64,000 nucleotides of DNA from Streptomyces sp. NBC_00414 (GTDB lineage Bacteria; Actinomycetota; Actinomycetes; Streptomycetales; Streptomycetaceae). The DNA is taken from contig NZ_CP107935.1 of NCBI RefSeq assembly GCF_036038375.1, positions 8,370,001-8,434,000 on the forward strand, written 5' to 3'. Shown here in pieces: positions 32,318 through 40,531 of this stretch. The notes beneath the pieces are model-generated. The model ran no database searches. It was not told the origin of the DNA and worked only from the letters and a program-made list of their open reading frames with translations. How positions within the stretch are numbered: position 1 is the first letter of the stretch; the number at the start of each line of letters is the position of its first letter. A program made the translations under genes and the position numbers.

Positions 32318-33736
32318 ATGTTCGATCCGGTCATAGCGCCCAGCGGTACGCTGCTCGGCCTGCTCCAGAGGGGCCGCGGCGACGGCACGCTGCACGCGCT
32401 CACCGCACCGCGGGCCGAAGCGCTCGCGGCGCTCAACCACTGCGTGCTGAGCGACCCCCGCCACGACTGGCAGGTGGAGAACCGCTCTCTCTATTACGCC
32501 CGTCTCCACCTCGACCTGGGCGGAGGCCTCGACGAGATCGAGGCGCACCTCTTCGACGCGGCGGACGTGCTCGACACCGACGAGTCACGCACGGGCCTCG
32601 CGCTCGCCGTCCTCGGCCACCTCGCCTCGTACGGCAGGCGGGACGCCCTGGAGTTGCTGCGGCGGTACGCCGCCTGCGGCGCCAACTGGGCCTGGGCCCT
32701 CGACGAACTGGCACTGCGCGACGACGACGCCGGTCTGCGCGCGCTCGCGGCCCCCGTGCTCGCCCGGTTCCCCACCGATCCCGAGGGCGAGGCCGAGCTG
32801 GCGGCGGTCGTCCGGGACTCCTTCGAACCCCGGCCCTGGCGGCTGTGGGCCGACGATCCCCGCGAATCGATCGCCGCGCGGGTGCGTGCCGCCGGTGAAA
32901 GCGGTTCCTTCGACCGCTGGCAGCAGCAGATGCGACCCACCGGGCCACGCCCCGGATGGAGCGTGCGGGCCGTCTTCGAGTGGGCCCAGCAGGGCATCGA
33001 ACGCGGAGCCGCACTCCATGTGCCCGCCGCTCGCTGCCTGACGGCCGTCGCCGGACCCGAGGACCGCCCCGAGATCGTCGAGGCCGCCCGCACCGGGGAC
33101 GACGGCGCACGTTGCACAGCTCTGCGCTATCTCGCCGACAGCCATGATCCCGACGCCCTCGACCTGGTGGAGGCCGCGCAGGCCTCCGGCTCACGGCTCG
33201 TCGTGGACGCCGCCTTGGACGCCTTCGAACGCATGCGGAGCGTGGCCGCCGTGCAACGGGCCCGCGGCTGGGCCCACCGGCCCGACGCCCTGGGAGAGGC
33301 CGCCGGACGCGTCCTCGCCTGCCGGGGCGGCGCACAGGACAGCGAACTGGTCCTGGGCGCCCTGCGCGAAGCCGTACGGGGCGAAGGCCCTGACGCGCAG
33401 ACGCTGTGGACCCTCGTCGACGGCGCCGGACGGCTCGGTATCGCAGGGGCGGCGCCCGTCCTGCGGCACGTCTACCGCGAGACGGCCTCCTCCCATCTGC
33501 GGGGGCGTGCGGCTCGGGCGCTGGCCGCCACCGATCCCTCCTTCGCCGCGGGATTCGCCGTCGAATGCCTGTGGGACTGCGAGGAGACCACCCGAGAGGT
33601 GGCCGCACGGCACGCCGAGACCGGGGACGCCCGAGTGGTCGACCAGCTCCGCCGGCTCGCCGCCGATCCGGCCGAAGAGGCCGACGTACAGACCGCGGTC
33701 CGCAGCCGCATCGGACCGGACGCGTCCGCCGTGTGA
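32318..33736 (+). CDS. HEAT-repeat protein
   Basis: A 472-residue all-helical protein of the HEAT/ARM-repeat type. Repeated helical pairs end in Leu/Ala-rich segments (LALAVLGHLASYGRRDALELLRRYA; GLRALAAPVLARFP; ARCTALRYLADSHDPDALDLVEAAQ; LRGRAARALAATDPSFAAGFAVECLWD). No catalytic motif or membrane span is visible; a scaffold role is the family inference. The ATG at 32318 is preferred to a GTG at 32303 because the homologous-looking sequence begins MFDPVIAPSGTL. It stands alone between the ankyrin gene and the glycosyltransferase operon. Confidence 0.78.
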   Translation: MFDPVIAPSGTLLGLLQRGRGDGTLHALTAPRAEALAALNHCVLSDPRHDWQVENRSLYYARLHLDLGGGLDEIEAHLFDAADVLDTDESRTGLALAVLGHLASYGRRDALELLRRYAACGANWAWALDELALRDDDAGLRALAAPVLARFPTDPEGEAELAAVVRDSFEPRPWRLWADDPRESIAARVRAAGESGSFDRWQQQMRPTGPRPGWSVRAVFEWAQQGIERGAALHVPAARCLTAVAGPEDRPEIVEAARTGDDGARCTALRYLADSHDPDALDLVEAAQASGSRLVVDAALDAFERMRSVAAVQRARGWAHRPDALGEAAGRVLACRGGAQDSELVLGALREAVRGEGPDAQTLWTLVDGAGRLGIAGAAPVLRHVYRETASSHLRGRAARALAATDPSFAAGFAVECLWDCEETTREVAARHAETGDARVVDQLRRLAADPAEEADVQTAVRSRIGPDASAV

Positions 33737-33945
33737 GACCGCGCGCGGCAGCCGTGCGGAGCGCCGTGCGCGACCGGCGGGTGAGCGTTTCGTCGTCGGC
33801 CCGTATCCCGTCGGTACGGGCCCGGACGCCGGAGCGTGACCGGTTCGTGATGCGGGGGCGTGCGGAGCACAACGCTCATGGGACGTTCCTCGTCCGGACA
33901 GATCCACGTTGACGCGGCCACGTCCAGCACGACGACAACACCCGT

Positions 33946-35109
33946 ATGCGTGTCGTCATCGTCACCGAGTCCTTTCCCCCCGATGTGAACGGCGTGGCCC
34001 ACTGCGCGCTCCAGACCGCCCGGCACCTCGTCGAGCGCGGTCACACCCCCGTCGTCGTCGCTCCGGCAACCTCCCCCAAGCTCTCGGCCCCCTCCGAACA
34101 GTCGGACTCCTCCTTCGGGACCGGGTCCGACGCCTCCGCACCGTGCCCCGTCGTCCGCATCCCGTCCCTCCCGCTCCCCGGCTACCCCCAGGTCCGCGTC
34201 GCCCTCCCCAGCCGACGCGTCGCCGCCGCGATCACCGCACACCGCGCCGACATCGTGCACCTGGCCGGCCCCTTCGTCCTCGGCGTCCGCGGCATGGCCG
34301 CCGCCGGCCGGCTCGGCATCCCCGCCGTGGCCGTCTACCAGACCGACCTCGCCGGCTACGCCCGTACGTACATGGGCACGGGCGAGGCCGCCGCCTGGCG
34401 CCGCATCCGCTCCGTCCACGCCGCGGCCGACCGCACGCTCGCCCCGTCCAGCGCCGCTCTGCACGACCTGGAGGCGCACGGTGTGCCCCGGGTGCGGCTG
34501 TGGCCGCGGGGCGTCGACACCGTCCGCTTCCGGCCGCGGCACCGGGACGAGGCCCTGCGCCGTGAACTCGCCCCGAACGGCGAACTGATCGTCGGCTACG
34601 TGGGCCGGCTCGCCCCCGAGAAGCAGATCGAACTCCTCGGCGGCGCCTGCGGTCTGCCGGGCGTCCGCGTGGTCGTCGTGGGCGACGGCCCCAGCGGGCC
34701 GAGCCTGGACCAGGCGCTGCCGGGGGCCGTCTTCCTCGGGCGCCGCACCGGCGACGAACTCGCCCGGATCTTCGCCTCCCTGGACGTCTTCGTGCACACC
34801 GGACCGTTCGAGACCTTCTGCCAGACCGTCCAGGAGGCGATGGCCAGCGGCGTCCCCGTCGTCGCCCCCGCCGCGGGCGGCCCGCTGGACCTGGTGGCGC
34901 ACGGGCGCACCGGACTGCTCGTCCCACCGCGCGACGAGGCCGCCGTGCGCGACGCCGTGTGGTCGCTCGCCGCCGACCCCGCCCTGCGGGCCGCTTACGG
35001 CGCCGAGGCACGGCGTACCGTCGAGGGCCGTACCTGGGCCGCCGTCGGGGACGCGCTCATCGAGCACTACACGGACGTCCTGGCCGGCCGGGCGGTGGTG
35101 GCGGCATGA
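33946..35109 (+). CDS. GT4 glycosyltransferase, probable alpha-mannosyltransferase
   Basis: A 387-residue GT-B fold enzyme. The N-terminal acceptor domain begins MRVVIVTESFPPDVNGVAHC and includes AVYQTDLAGYARTYMG. The C-terminal nucleotide-sugar domain shows YVGRLAPEKQIELL, VVVGDGPSGPSL and the EX7E-type region GPFETFCQTVQEAMASGVPVVAP. The closest known types are GDP-mannose-dependent glycolipid mannosyltransferases (MgtA/PimB-like) of actinobacteria; the acceptor is not known. It overlaps the next gene by ATGA and leads a three-gene operon. Confidence 0.88.
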   Translation: MRVVIVTESFPPDVNGVAHCALQTARHLVERGHTPVVVAPATSPKLSAPSEQSDSSFGTGSDASAPCPVVRIPSLPLPGYPQVRVALPSRRVAAAITAHRADIVHLAGPFVLGVRGMAAAGRLGIPAVAVYQTDLAGYARTYMGTGEAAAWRRIRSVHAAADRTLAPSSAALHDLEAHGVPRVRLWPRGVDTVRFRPRHRDEALRRELAPNGELIVGYVGRLAPEKQIELLGGACGLPGVRVVVVGDGPSGPSLDQALPGAVFLGRRTGDELARIFASLDVFVHTGPFETFCQTVQEAMASGVPVVAPAAGGPLDLVAHGRTGLLVPPRDEAAVRDAVWSLAADPALRAAYGAEARRTVEGRTWAAVGDALIEHYTDVLAGRAVVAA

Positions 35110-36305
35110 GCGGGTCCCTGAGCATCGTGCGGCTCGCCAACTTCGTCGCCCCCACCTCGGGAGGCCTGCGGACCGCGCTGCGCGAACTGGGCGCCGGCTA
35201 CCAGGCGGCCGGACACCGGCCCGTACTGATCGTGCCCGGCGAGCGCGCCTCGGACCGCGAGACCGAACAGGGGCGCGTCATCACCCTGCCGGGCCCGCTG
35301 CTCCCCGGCACCGGCGGCTACCGCGTCCTCACCGACAGACGGCGCGTGGCGGCGCTCCTGGAGGCGCTCGCACCCGACCGCCTGGAGGTCTCCGACCGTA
35401 CGACGCTGCGCTGGACCGGCGTCTGGGCGCGACGCGCCCGGGTGCCCGCGGTGATGGTCTCCCACGAGACCGCCGACGGCGTGCTGCGCACCTGGGGCAT
35501 GCCGCCCGGCCTGGCCCGGCGCACCTCCGACGCCATCAACCTCCGTACCGCGCACCACTACGCGCGCGTCGTGTGCACCACGGAGTTCGCGGAGCGCGAG
35601 TTCGTCCGCATCGGCGCACGCAATGTCGTACGCGCCCCGCTGGGCGTCGATCTGGAGGGCCGGCACCCCGCGCTGCGGGACCCGGCGCTCCGGGCCCGGT
35701 ACGCGCACGTGGACGAGACGCTGCTGGTGATGTGCTCCAGGCTGTCCGTCGAGAAGCGGCCCGGTACGGCACTGGACGCACTGGAGGCACTGATGCGCAG
35801 CGGGCAGCGCGCGGTGCTGGTCGTGGCCGGTGAGGGGCCGTTGCGGGCCCGGCTCGAACAGCGGGCGCGCGAGCGGCGGCTGCCGGTCACCTTCCTCGGG
35901 CACGTCGCCGACCGCGCGCTCCTCGGCGGGCTGCAGGCCTCCGCCGACGTCTGTCTGGCGCCCGGGCCCGCGGAGACCTTCGGACTCGCCGCCCTGGAGG
36001 CCATGGCCTGCGGCACGCCCGTCGTCGCCAGCGCCTCCTCCGCCCTCCCGGAGGTCATCGGCTCCGCCGGAGCCACCGCCGCGGACACCGGAACGGCCTT
36101 CGGCGCCGCGGTCAGGATGCTCATGGACCGGCCCGAGAACGAGCGCCGGGAGGCGGCACGCGCGCGTGCCGCCTGTTTCGGGTGGCCGGCCGCCGTGGAG
36201 GCCTTCCTCACGGCGCACGACGCGCCGGTCCGTGTGGGACCGCGGGACTCGATGCCCGCCGCCGTCGTCCGTTCCGTGCCACGGCCCAGGGAAGGTGTCG
36301 CATGA
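35106..36305 (+). CDS. GT4 glycosyltransferase
   Basis: A 399-residue GT-B fold glycosyltransferase. It begins MSGSLSIVRLANFVAPTSGG, with RTALRELGAGYQAAGHRPVL in the first Rossmann domain. In the second domain it has CSRLSVEKRPGTALDALEAL, VVAGEGPLRARLEQRA and PGPAETFGLAALEAMACGTPVV. It is clearly related to its upstream neighbour, and consecutive mannosyl transfers onto the same acceptor are the obvious inference. The ATG overlaps the previous stop (35106-35109), and its own stop overlaps the SGNH gene start. Confidence 0.88.
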   Translation: MSGSLSIVRLANFVAPTSGGLRTALRELGAGYQAAGHRPVLIVPGERASDRETEQGRVITLPGPLLPGTGGYRVLTDRRRVAALLEALAPDRLEVSDRTTLRWTGVWARRARVPAVMVSHETADGVLRTWGMPPGLARRTSDAINLRTAHHYARVVCTTEFAEREFVRIGARNVVRAPLGVDLEGRHPALRDPALRARYAHVDETLLVMCSRLSVEKRPGTALDALEALMRSGQRAVLVVAGEGPLRARLEQRARERRLPVTFLGHVADRALLGGLQASADVCLAPGPAETFGLAALEAMACGTPVVASASSALPEVIGSAGATAADTGTAFGAAVRMLMDRPENERREAARARAACFGWPAAVEAFLTAHDAPVRVGPRDSMPAAVVRSVPRPREGVA

Positions 36306-37156
36306 GACCCCTGCGGTTCGTGGCGCTGGGCGACTCCCTGACGGAAGGAGTGGGCGATCCGGTGGGTGAGGGGTGGCGCGGCTGGGCCGCGCTGCTCGCC
36401 GCGGGGCTGAGCCCGTCGGAGGCGCCGGTGGAGTTCCGTAACTTCGCGGTCAGCGGCGCCCAGACGCGCGACGTCCTGGAACGCCAGCTGCCCGCGGCGC
36501 TCGCCGAACGGCCGGACCTCGCCTCGGTCGTCATCGGCGTGAACGACACCCTGCGGTGCACCTTCGACATCCACGCCGTGGCCGAGCGGCTCGACGAGGT
36601 GTACGCGGCGTTCACCGGACAGGGCGCCGTCCTGCTCACCGCCTGTCTGCCCGACCCCGGGGCGATGCTGGGGCTGCCGGGGGCGCTCGCCCGGCCGCTC
36701 GCCCGGCGCCAGCGGGCCGTGAACGCGGTCGTGCACGCGCTGTCCGCGCGGTACGGGGCTGTGCATCTGCATGCCGCGGAGGGCGACTGGGTCGCCGACC
36801 GGGGCATGTGGAGCGCCGACCGGCTGCATCCGGGGGAGCGGGGGCATCGGCAGCTCGCGCTCCACTTCCACGCGCTGTTGGCGGAGACGGGGGTGGCCAC
36901 CGGGCCCGTGCCTTGTCCCGAGCCGGAGTTTCCCGGGCCCACGCGGTCGGCGAGCCTCTGGTGGCTGGCCACCGCCGGGACCGGGTGGGTGGCTCGGCGG
37001 TGCACCGATCTGTTGCCGCAGCTTCTCGGGCTGGCCGCGGCGGAGGTTCGGCATCGGGTGCGGGGCACTGGCGTGCGGCTTGATCTTGTGGCTGCACGGG
37101 CGGTGGCTTCTGCGTTGGCCGGTCTTGCGGTGGCGGATCGGGCCGATGCGGTGTGA
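36302..37156 (+). CDS. SGNH/GDSL-type hydrolase
   Basis: A 284-residue esterase-fold protein. The four SGNH blocks are present: GDSLTEG with the nucleophile Ser, a Gly-containing NFAVSGAQTRDV, the Asn in VIGVNDTL, and the DRLHPGERGH block with Asp and His. No signal peptide is visible, so the enzyme is probably cytosolic. The stop codon of the preceding glycosyltransferase overlaps the ATG at 36302. An inferred role is deacylation or acyl handling of the glycolipid made by the two transferases; the substrate is not known. The last ~60 residues are unusual for the fold and of unknown role. Confidence 0.85.
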   Translation: MRPLRFVALGDSLTEGVGDPVGEGWRGWAALLAAGLSPSEAPVEFRNFAVSGAQTRDVLERQLPAALAERPDLASVVIGVNDTLRCTFDIHAVAERLDEVYAAFTGQGAVLLTACLPDPGAMLGLPGALARPLARRQRAVNAVVHALSARYGAVHLHAAEGDWVADRGMWSADRLHPGERGHRQLALHFHALLAETGVATGPVPCPEPEFPGPTRSASLWWLATAGTGWVARRCTDLLPQLLGLAAAEVRHRVRGTGVRLDLVAARAVASALAGLAVADRADAV

Positions 37157-37210
37157 CGCTTCGCGTGTGGCTCCGCCTGGGTGAGGCTGATTGTGGGGTG
37201 CGGGTGGGTG

Positions 37211-37412
37211 GGGGCTGGCCGCGCCGTTCCCCGCGCCCCTCAAAGGCAAAGGATTGCGCCGTTCCCTGCGCCCCTGAGGGCCAAAGGACTGCGCCGTTGC
37301 CCGCGCCCTTGAAGGCCAAGAGACTGCGCCGTTGCCCGCGCCCTTGAAGGCCAAGAGACTGCGCCGTTGCCCGCGCCCTTGAAGGCCAAGAGACTACGCC
37401 GTTGCCCGCGTA
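37211..37412 (-). repeat. Six copies of the modular repeat in a 35-bp tandem array
   Basis: Between convergent genes (ends 37156 and 37414) six inverted cores (GCGCCGTTCCCCGCGCCCC or close variants) follow each other. The last copies are nearly identical with an exact 35-bp period (GCGCCGTTGCCCGCGCCCTT plus GAAGGCCAAGAGACT). The homogeneity suggests recent local duplication. Confidence 0.85.
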
Positions 37413-37413
37413 C

Positions 37414-38289
37414 CTAGGTCGTGTGGCTGCCAGTGGGGACGAAGCGGATGGGGGTGCCCGGGGGGGCCTGGGCCGTGGGGGGGAGGTCTTGGGGGTGGAT
37501 CACTGCGATCACCGGGTAGCCGCCGGTGGTCGGGTGGTCTGCCAGGAAGACGACCGGGCGGCCGTCCGGGGGGACCTGGACCGCGCCCAGGACCATGCCC
37601 TCGCTGGGCAGTTCGCCGCCGATCGCCCGCTCCAGGGCGCGCCCCTCCGTGCGCAGGCCGATGCGGTTGCTCGCCGAGGACACCCGGTAGGTGTGCGTGG
37701 TGAACGTGTGCCAGGCCGCGGCCGTGAACCAGTCGTCGCGTGGGCCGGGGATCACCCGCAGGACGAGTTCGGCCGGTGGGGACGGCTGCGGAACGACGTC
37801 CACGCGCGCGGGGATGTCGTACGGCTTCCCCAGGGGGAGCACCGCTCCGGCGACGAGGGGCGGCGGGCCGAGGCCCGAGAGGAGGTCGGTCGAGCGGCTG
37901 CCCAGCACCTGTTCGACGGTCACCCCGCCCGAGACGGCCACGTAGGCGCGTACTCCGGAGACCGCAGGTCCCACCGACAGCAGTGCTCCGCCGGGTACGT
38001 GCACCGGGGCGCCCCAGGCGGCCGGGCGGCCGTCCACGGCGACGGGGCACGGGGCGCCCCCCACGGCCACCGTGACCGCCGAACGCGGCCGCAGGTCACA
38101 ACCGTTGAGTGTCGTCTCCAGGAGGGCCGCCTCGGGCGGATTGCCGACGAGCCGGTTCATCAGGGCGGCGGCGGGCGCGTCCAGCGCCCCGGAGCGCGGC
38201 ACCCCGAGGTGCGCGTGGCCCGGGCGTCCCAGGTCCTGCACCGTGGTCAGCGCCCCGGCCCGTACGACGACCAGCGCGCGGTCCGTCAT
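37414..38289 (-). CDS. pxpC: 5-oxoprolinase subunit C (biotin-dependent carboxyltransferase-like)
   Basis: A 291-residue PxpC (KipA/YbgK-type) protein, one of three subunits of bacterial ATP-dependent 5-oxoprolinase, which opens 5-oxo-L-proline to L-glutamate. Family blocks are visible: VVRAGALTTVQDLGRPGHAHLGVPRSGALD at the start, YVAVSGGVTVEQVLGSRSTDL, and GMVLGAVQVPPDGRPVVFLADHPTTGGYPVIAVI near the end. It starts in the stop of pxpB (TGATG). The older carboxyltransferase name is a domain label and not an activity. Confidence 0.93.
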   Translation of the reverse strand: MTDRALVVVRAGALTTVQDLGRPGHAHLGVPRSGALDAPAAALMNRLVGNPPEAALLETTLNGCDLRPRSAVTVAVGGAPCPVAVDGRPAAWGAPVHVPGGALLSVGPAVSGVRAYVAVSGGVTVEQVLGSRSTDLLSGLGPPPLVAGAVLPLGKPYDIPARVDVVPQPSPPAELVLRVIPGPRDDWFTAAAWHTFTTHTYRVSSASNRIGLRTEGRALERAIGGELPSEGMVLGAVQVPPDGRPVVFLADHPTTGGYPVIAVIHPQDLPPTAQAPPGTPIRFVPTGSHTT

Positions 38290-38903
38290 CAGGAGTCCAC
38301 CGGGACGAAGCGGACCGGCGTGCCCGGCGACAGCAGCGCGGCCGGCACCCGCGCGTGGTCCCACAGGACGGCGTCCGTCGTGCCGATCAGCTGCCAGCCG
38401 CCCGGCGACGAGCGCGGGTACACGCCCGTGTACGGGCCCGCGAGGCCGACAGAACCCGCCGGGACCGTCGTACGGGGTGTCGCGCGCCGGGGTACGCCGT
38501 AGCGCTCCGGGAGCCCGGTCAGATAGCCGAAGCCGGGAGCGAACCCGCAGAACGCGACGCGGAACTCGGCAGCCGCGTGGACGCGCGCCACCTCGTCCGG
38601 GGACACGCCCCAGAGTTCGGCGACGTCCGCGAGGTCGGGGCCGTCGTAGCGTACCCGGATCTCCACGACGTCCTTCGCGGGCGGCGGCACGGGCGGGAGA
38701 CGTGCGACGGACAGCTGCGCGGCCAGCCGGGACGGGTCGTCGAGACCGTCGAGGAGGACCGTGCGGGCGGCGGGCACGATCTCGCGCACGGAGAGGGAAC
38801 CCTCCGCGCGACGGCGGAGCAGATCGGCGTGCAGGGCCTGTGCCTCCTCGTCCGTGGACACCTCGACGAGCAGGGCACGGTCGCCGACCGGCAGTGCCCT
38901 CAT
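38289..38903 (-). CDS. pxpB: 5-oxoprolinase subunit B
   Basis: A 204-residue PxpB (KipI/YbgJ-type) subunit. It opens MRALPVGDRALLVEV and carries the family core FCGFAPGFGYLTGLPE, followed by VPRRATPRTTVPAGSVGLAGPYTGVYP and GGWQLIGTT. It works with PxpA and PxpC in 5-oxoproline cleavage. The ATG at 38903 is chosen over a longer frame because it overlaps the pxpA stop (ATGA) and fits the family start. The gene is intact and of normal length. Confidence 0.93.
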   Translation of the reverse strand: MRALPVGDRALLVEVSTDEEAQALHADLLRRRAEGSLSVREIVPAARTVLLDGLDDPSRLAAQLSVARLPPVPPPAKDVVEIRVRYDGPDLADVAELWGVSPDEVARVHAAAEFRVAFCGFAPGFGYLTGLPERYGVPRRATPRTTVPAGSVGLAGPYTGVYPRSSPGGWQLIGTTDAVLWDHARVPAALLSPGTPVRFVPVDS

Positions 38904-39682
38904 ACGAACGCCTCGACGCGGACGCCCGAATCTTCCAGCCGTGCGCGGACCCGGCGGGCCAGGTCCACCGCGCCGGGCGTGTCGCCGTGCAGGCACAGGG
39001 ACCGGGCCCGTACGGCGATGTCACGGCCAGAGAGGGACGTGACGACACCAGAACGGGCGAGACCCACCGAGCGTTCCACGACGGCGCCGGGATCGGTGAT
39101 CACCGCATCCTTCAAGCGGCGAGGCACGAGTGTGCCCGCCTCGGTGTACGCGCGGTCCGCGAACGCCTCCGTGACGACCGGCAGGCCCACCGCGGCCGCC
39201 ACGACGAGGAACCGCGAGTCGGGCAGGCCGAGCACCGGCAGCGTGGAGTCGGCCAGGAGCACCCCTGCCGCGACCGCCTCGGCCTGCTCCGCGTCGTGCA
39301 TGACGCGGTTGTAGAGCGCCCCGTGCGGTTTGACGTAGGCCACGCGCGCGCCCGCCGCGCGGGCGAAGACCTCCAGGGCACCGATCTGGTACGCCACCTC
39401 GGCGGCCAGCTCGTCGGGCGGCACGTCCATCGCGCGTCGCCCGAAGCCCGCCAGGTCCCGGTAGGAGACCTGGGCACCGATCCGTACACCGCGCTCGGCG
39501 GCGAGGTCGCACACCCGCCGCATGGTCGAGGCGTCCCCGGCATGGAAGCCGCAGGCCACGTTGGCGCTGGTGACGACGGACAGCAGCTGTTCGTCGTCGG
39601 TCAGGTGCCAGCGGCCGAAACCCTCGCCCAGATCGGCGTTGAGATCGATCGAGGTACCGAGAGGGGTACCGGTGGAGGTCAT
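38900..39682 (-). CDS. pxpA: 5-oxoprolinase subunit A (LamB/YcsF family)
   Basis: A 260-residue LamB/YcsF protein, the A subunit of 5-oxoprolinase. It shows the family N-terminus SIDLNADLGEGFGRW, SANVACGFHAGDASTMRR, VRIGAQVSYRDLAGFGRR and the VKPHGALYN motif with probable catalytic residues. The downstream overlap with pxpB (ATGA) and the 27-bp gap to the DUF1445 gene show one operon. Length normal. Confidence 0.94.
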   Translation of the reverse strand: MTSTGTPLGTSIDLNADLGEGFGRWHLTDDEQLLSVVTSANVACGFHAGDASTMRRVCDLAAERGVRIGAQVSYRDLAGFGRRAMDVPPDELAAEVAYQIGALEVFARAAGARVAYVKPHGALYNRVMHDAEQAEAVAAGVLLADSTLPVLGLPDSRFLVVAAAVGLPVVTEAFADRAYTEAGTLVPRRLKDAVITDPGAVVERSVGLARSGVVTSLSGRDIAVRARSLCLHGDTPGAVDLARRVRARLEDSGVRVEAFV

Positions 39683-39709
39683 GACGTGTCCGTTCTCCGG
39701 TCGGGCGAC

Positions 39710-40531
39710 TCAGGCGACGCGGTACTGCTCGTCGCGGGCGTCGGTGATGAACATCTGGCCCGGCGCGTGGGTGATGGCGAACGGCGGGCGCGAGGCCATG
39801 ACCGCGGCCTGCGGCGTCACACCGCAGGCCCAGAACACCGGGATGTCGTCCGGCTCGAAGTCCACCGGATCGCCGAAGTCGGGGCGGCCCAGGTCCTCGA
39901 TGCCGAGGGCACCCGGATCGCCGCAGTACACCGGGCTGCCGTGCACCGCGGGCAGCAGACTGGTCTCCCGGATCGCCACGGGCAGGTGCTCGGGCGGCAC
40001 CGGACGCATGGACACCACCATGGGCCCCTGCAGCCGCCCGGCGGGCCGGCACTGGCGGCCCGTCACATACATGGAGACGTTGCGTCCCTGCTCGATGTGG
40101 CGCATCGGCACGCCCGCGTCGACCAGCGCCCACTCGAAGGTGAAGCTGCACCCGATGAGGAACGACACGAGGTCGTCGCGCCAGTGCCCCACCACGTCCG
40201 TGGGCTCCTCCACCAGTTCGCCGTGCTCCCACACCCGGTAGCGGGGCAGATCGGTGCGCAGATCGGCGCCGTCGGCCAGGACCGTCGTCCGGGAACCGGC
40301 GTCGGTGACGTCCAGCACCGGGCAGGCCTTCGGGTTGCGCTGGCAGAACAGGAGCATGTCGTACGCCCAGTCGGCCGGCACCGAGATCAGGTTCGCCTGG
40401 GTGTGGCCCGCGGAGCAGCCCGCGGTGGGACCCGACACACCCGCGCGGAACCGCGAGCGGGCCTCCGCCGGGCTCCACGCGTGCGCGTGGTCGTCGAGAA
40501 GGTTGAGCGGGCGGTGCTGCGTGCGGTTCAC
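39710..40531 (-). CDS. DUF1445 / D-glutamate cyclase-like protein
   Basis: A 273-residue protein of the DUF1445 family (putative hydro-lyase; related to the domain of D-glutamate cyclases). Characteristic pieces are SGPTAGCSAGHTQANLISVP, FLIGCSFTFEWALVDAGVPMRHIEQGRNVSMY, WACGVTPQAAVMASRPPFAITHAPG and FITDARD. D-glutamate cyclase converts D-glutamate to 5-oxo-D-proline, which would link this protein to the adjoining 5-oxoprolinase. The GTG at 40531 overlaps the MFS stop (GTGA) and has GGAG upstream. The family assignment is strong; the reaction is inferred from context. Confidence 0.85.
   Translation of the reverse strand: MNRTQHRPLNLLDDHAHAWSPAEARSRFRAGVSGPTAGCSAGHTQANLISVPADWAYDMLLFCQRNPKACPVLDVTDAGSRTTVLADGADLRTDLPRYRVWEHGELVEEPTDVVGHWRDDLVSFLIGCSFTFEWALVDAGVPMRHIEQGRNVSMYVTGRQCRPAGRLQGPMVVSMRPVPPEHLPVAIRETSLLPAVHGSPVYCGDPGALGIEDLGRPDFGDPVDFEPDDIPVFWACGVTPQAAVMASRPPFAITHAPGQMFITDARDEQYRVA

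Noticed and set aside
37414..39048. A single 544-residue frame joining pxpC to upstream sequence
   Set aside because: Only the part from 38289 matches PxpC. The rest lies over pxpB and pxpA in the wrong frame.
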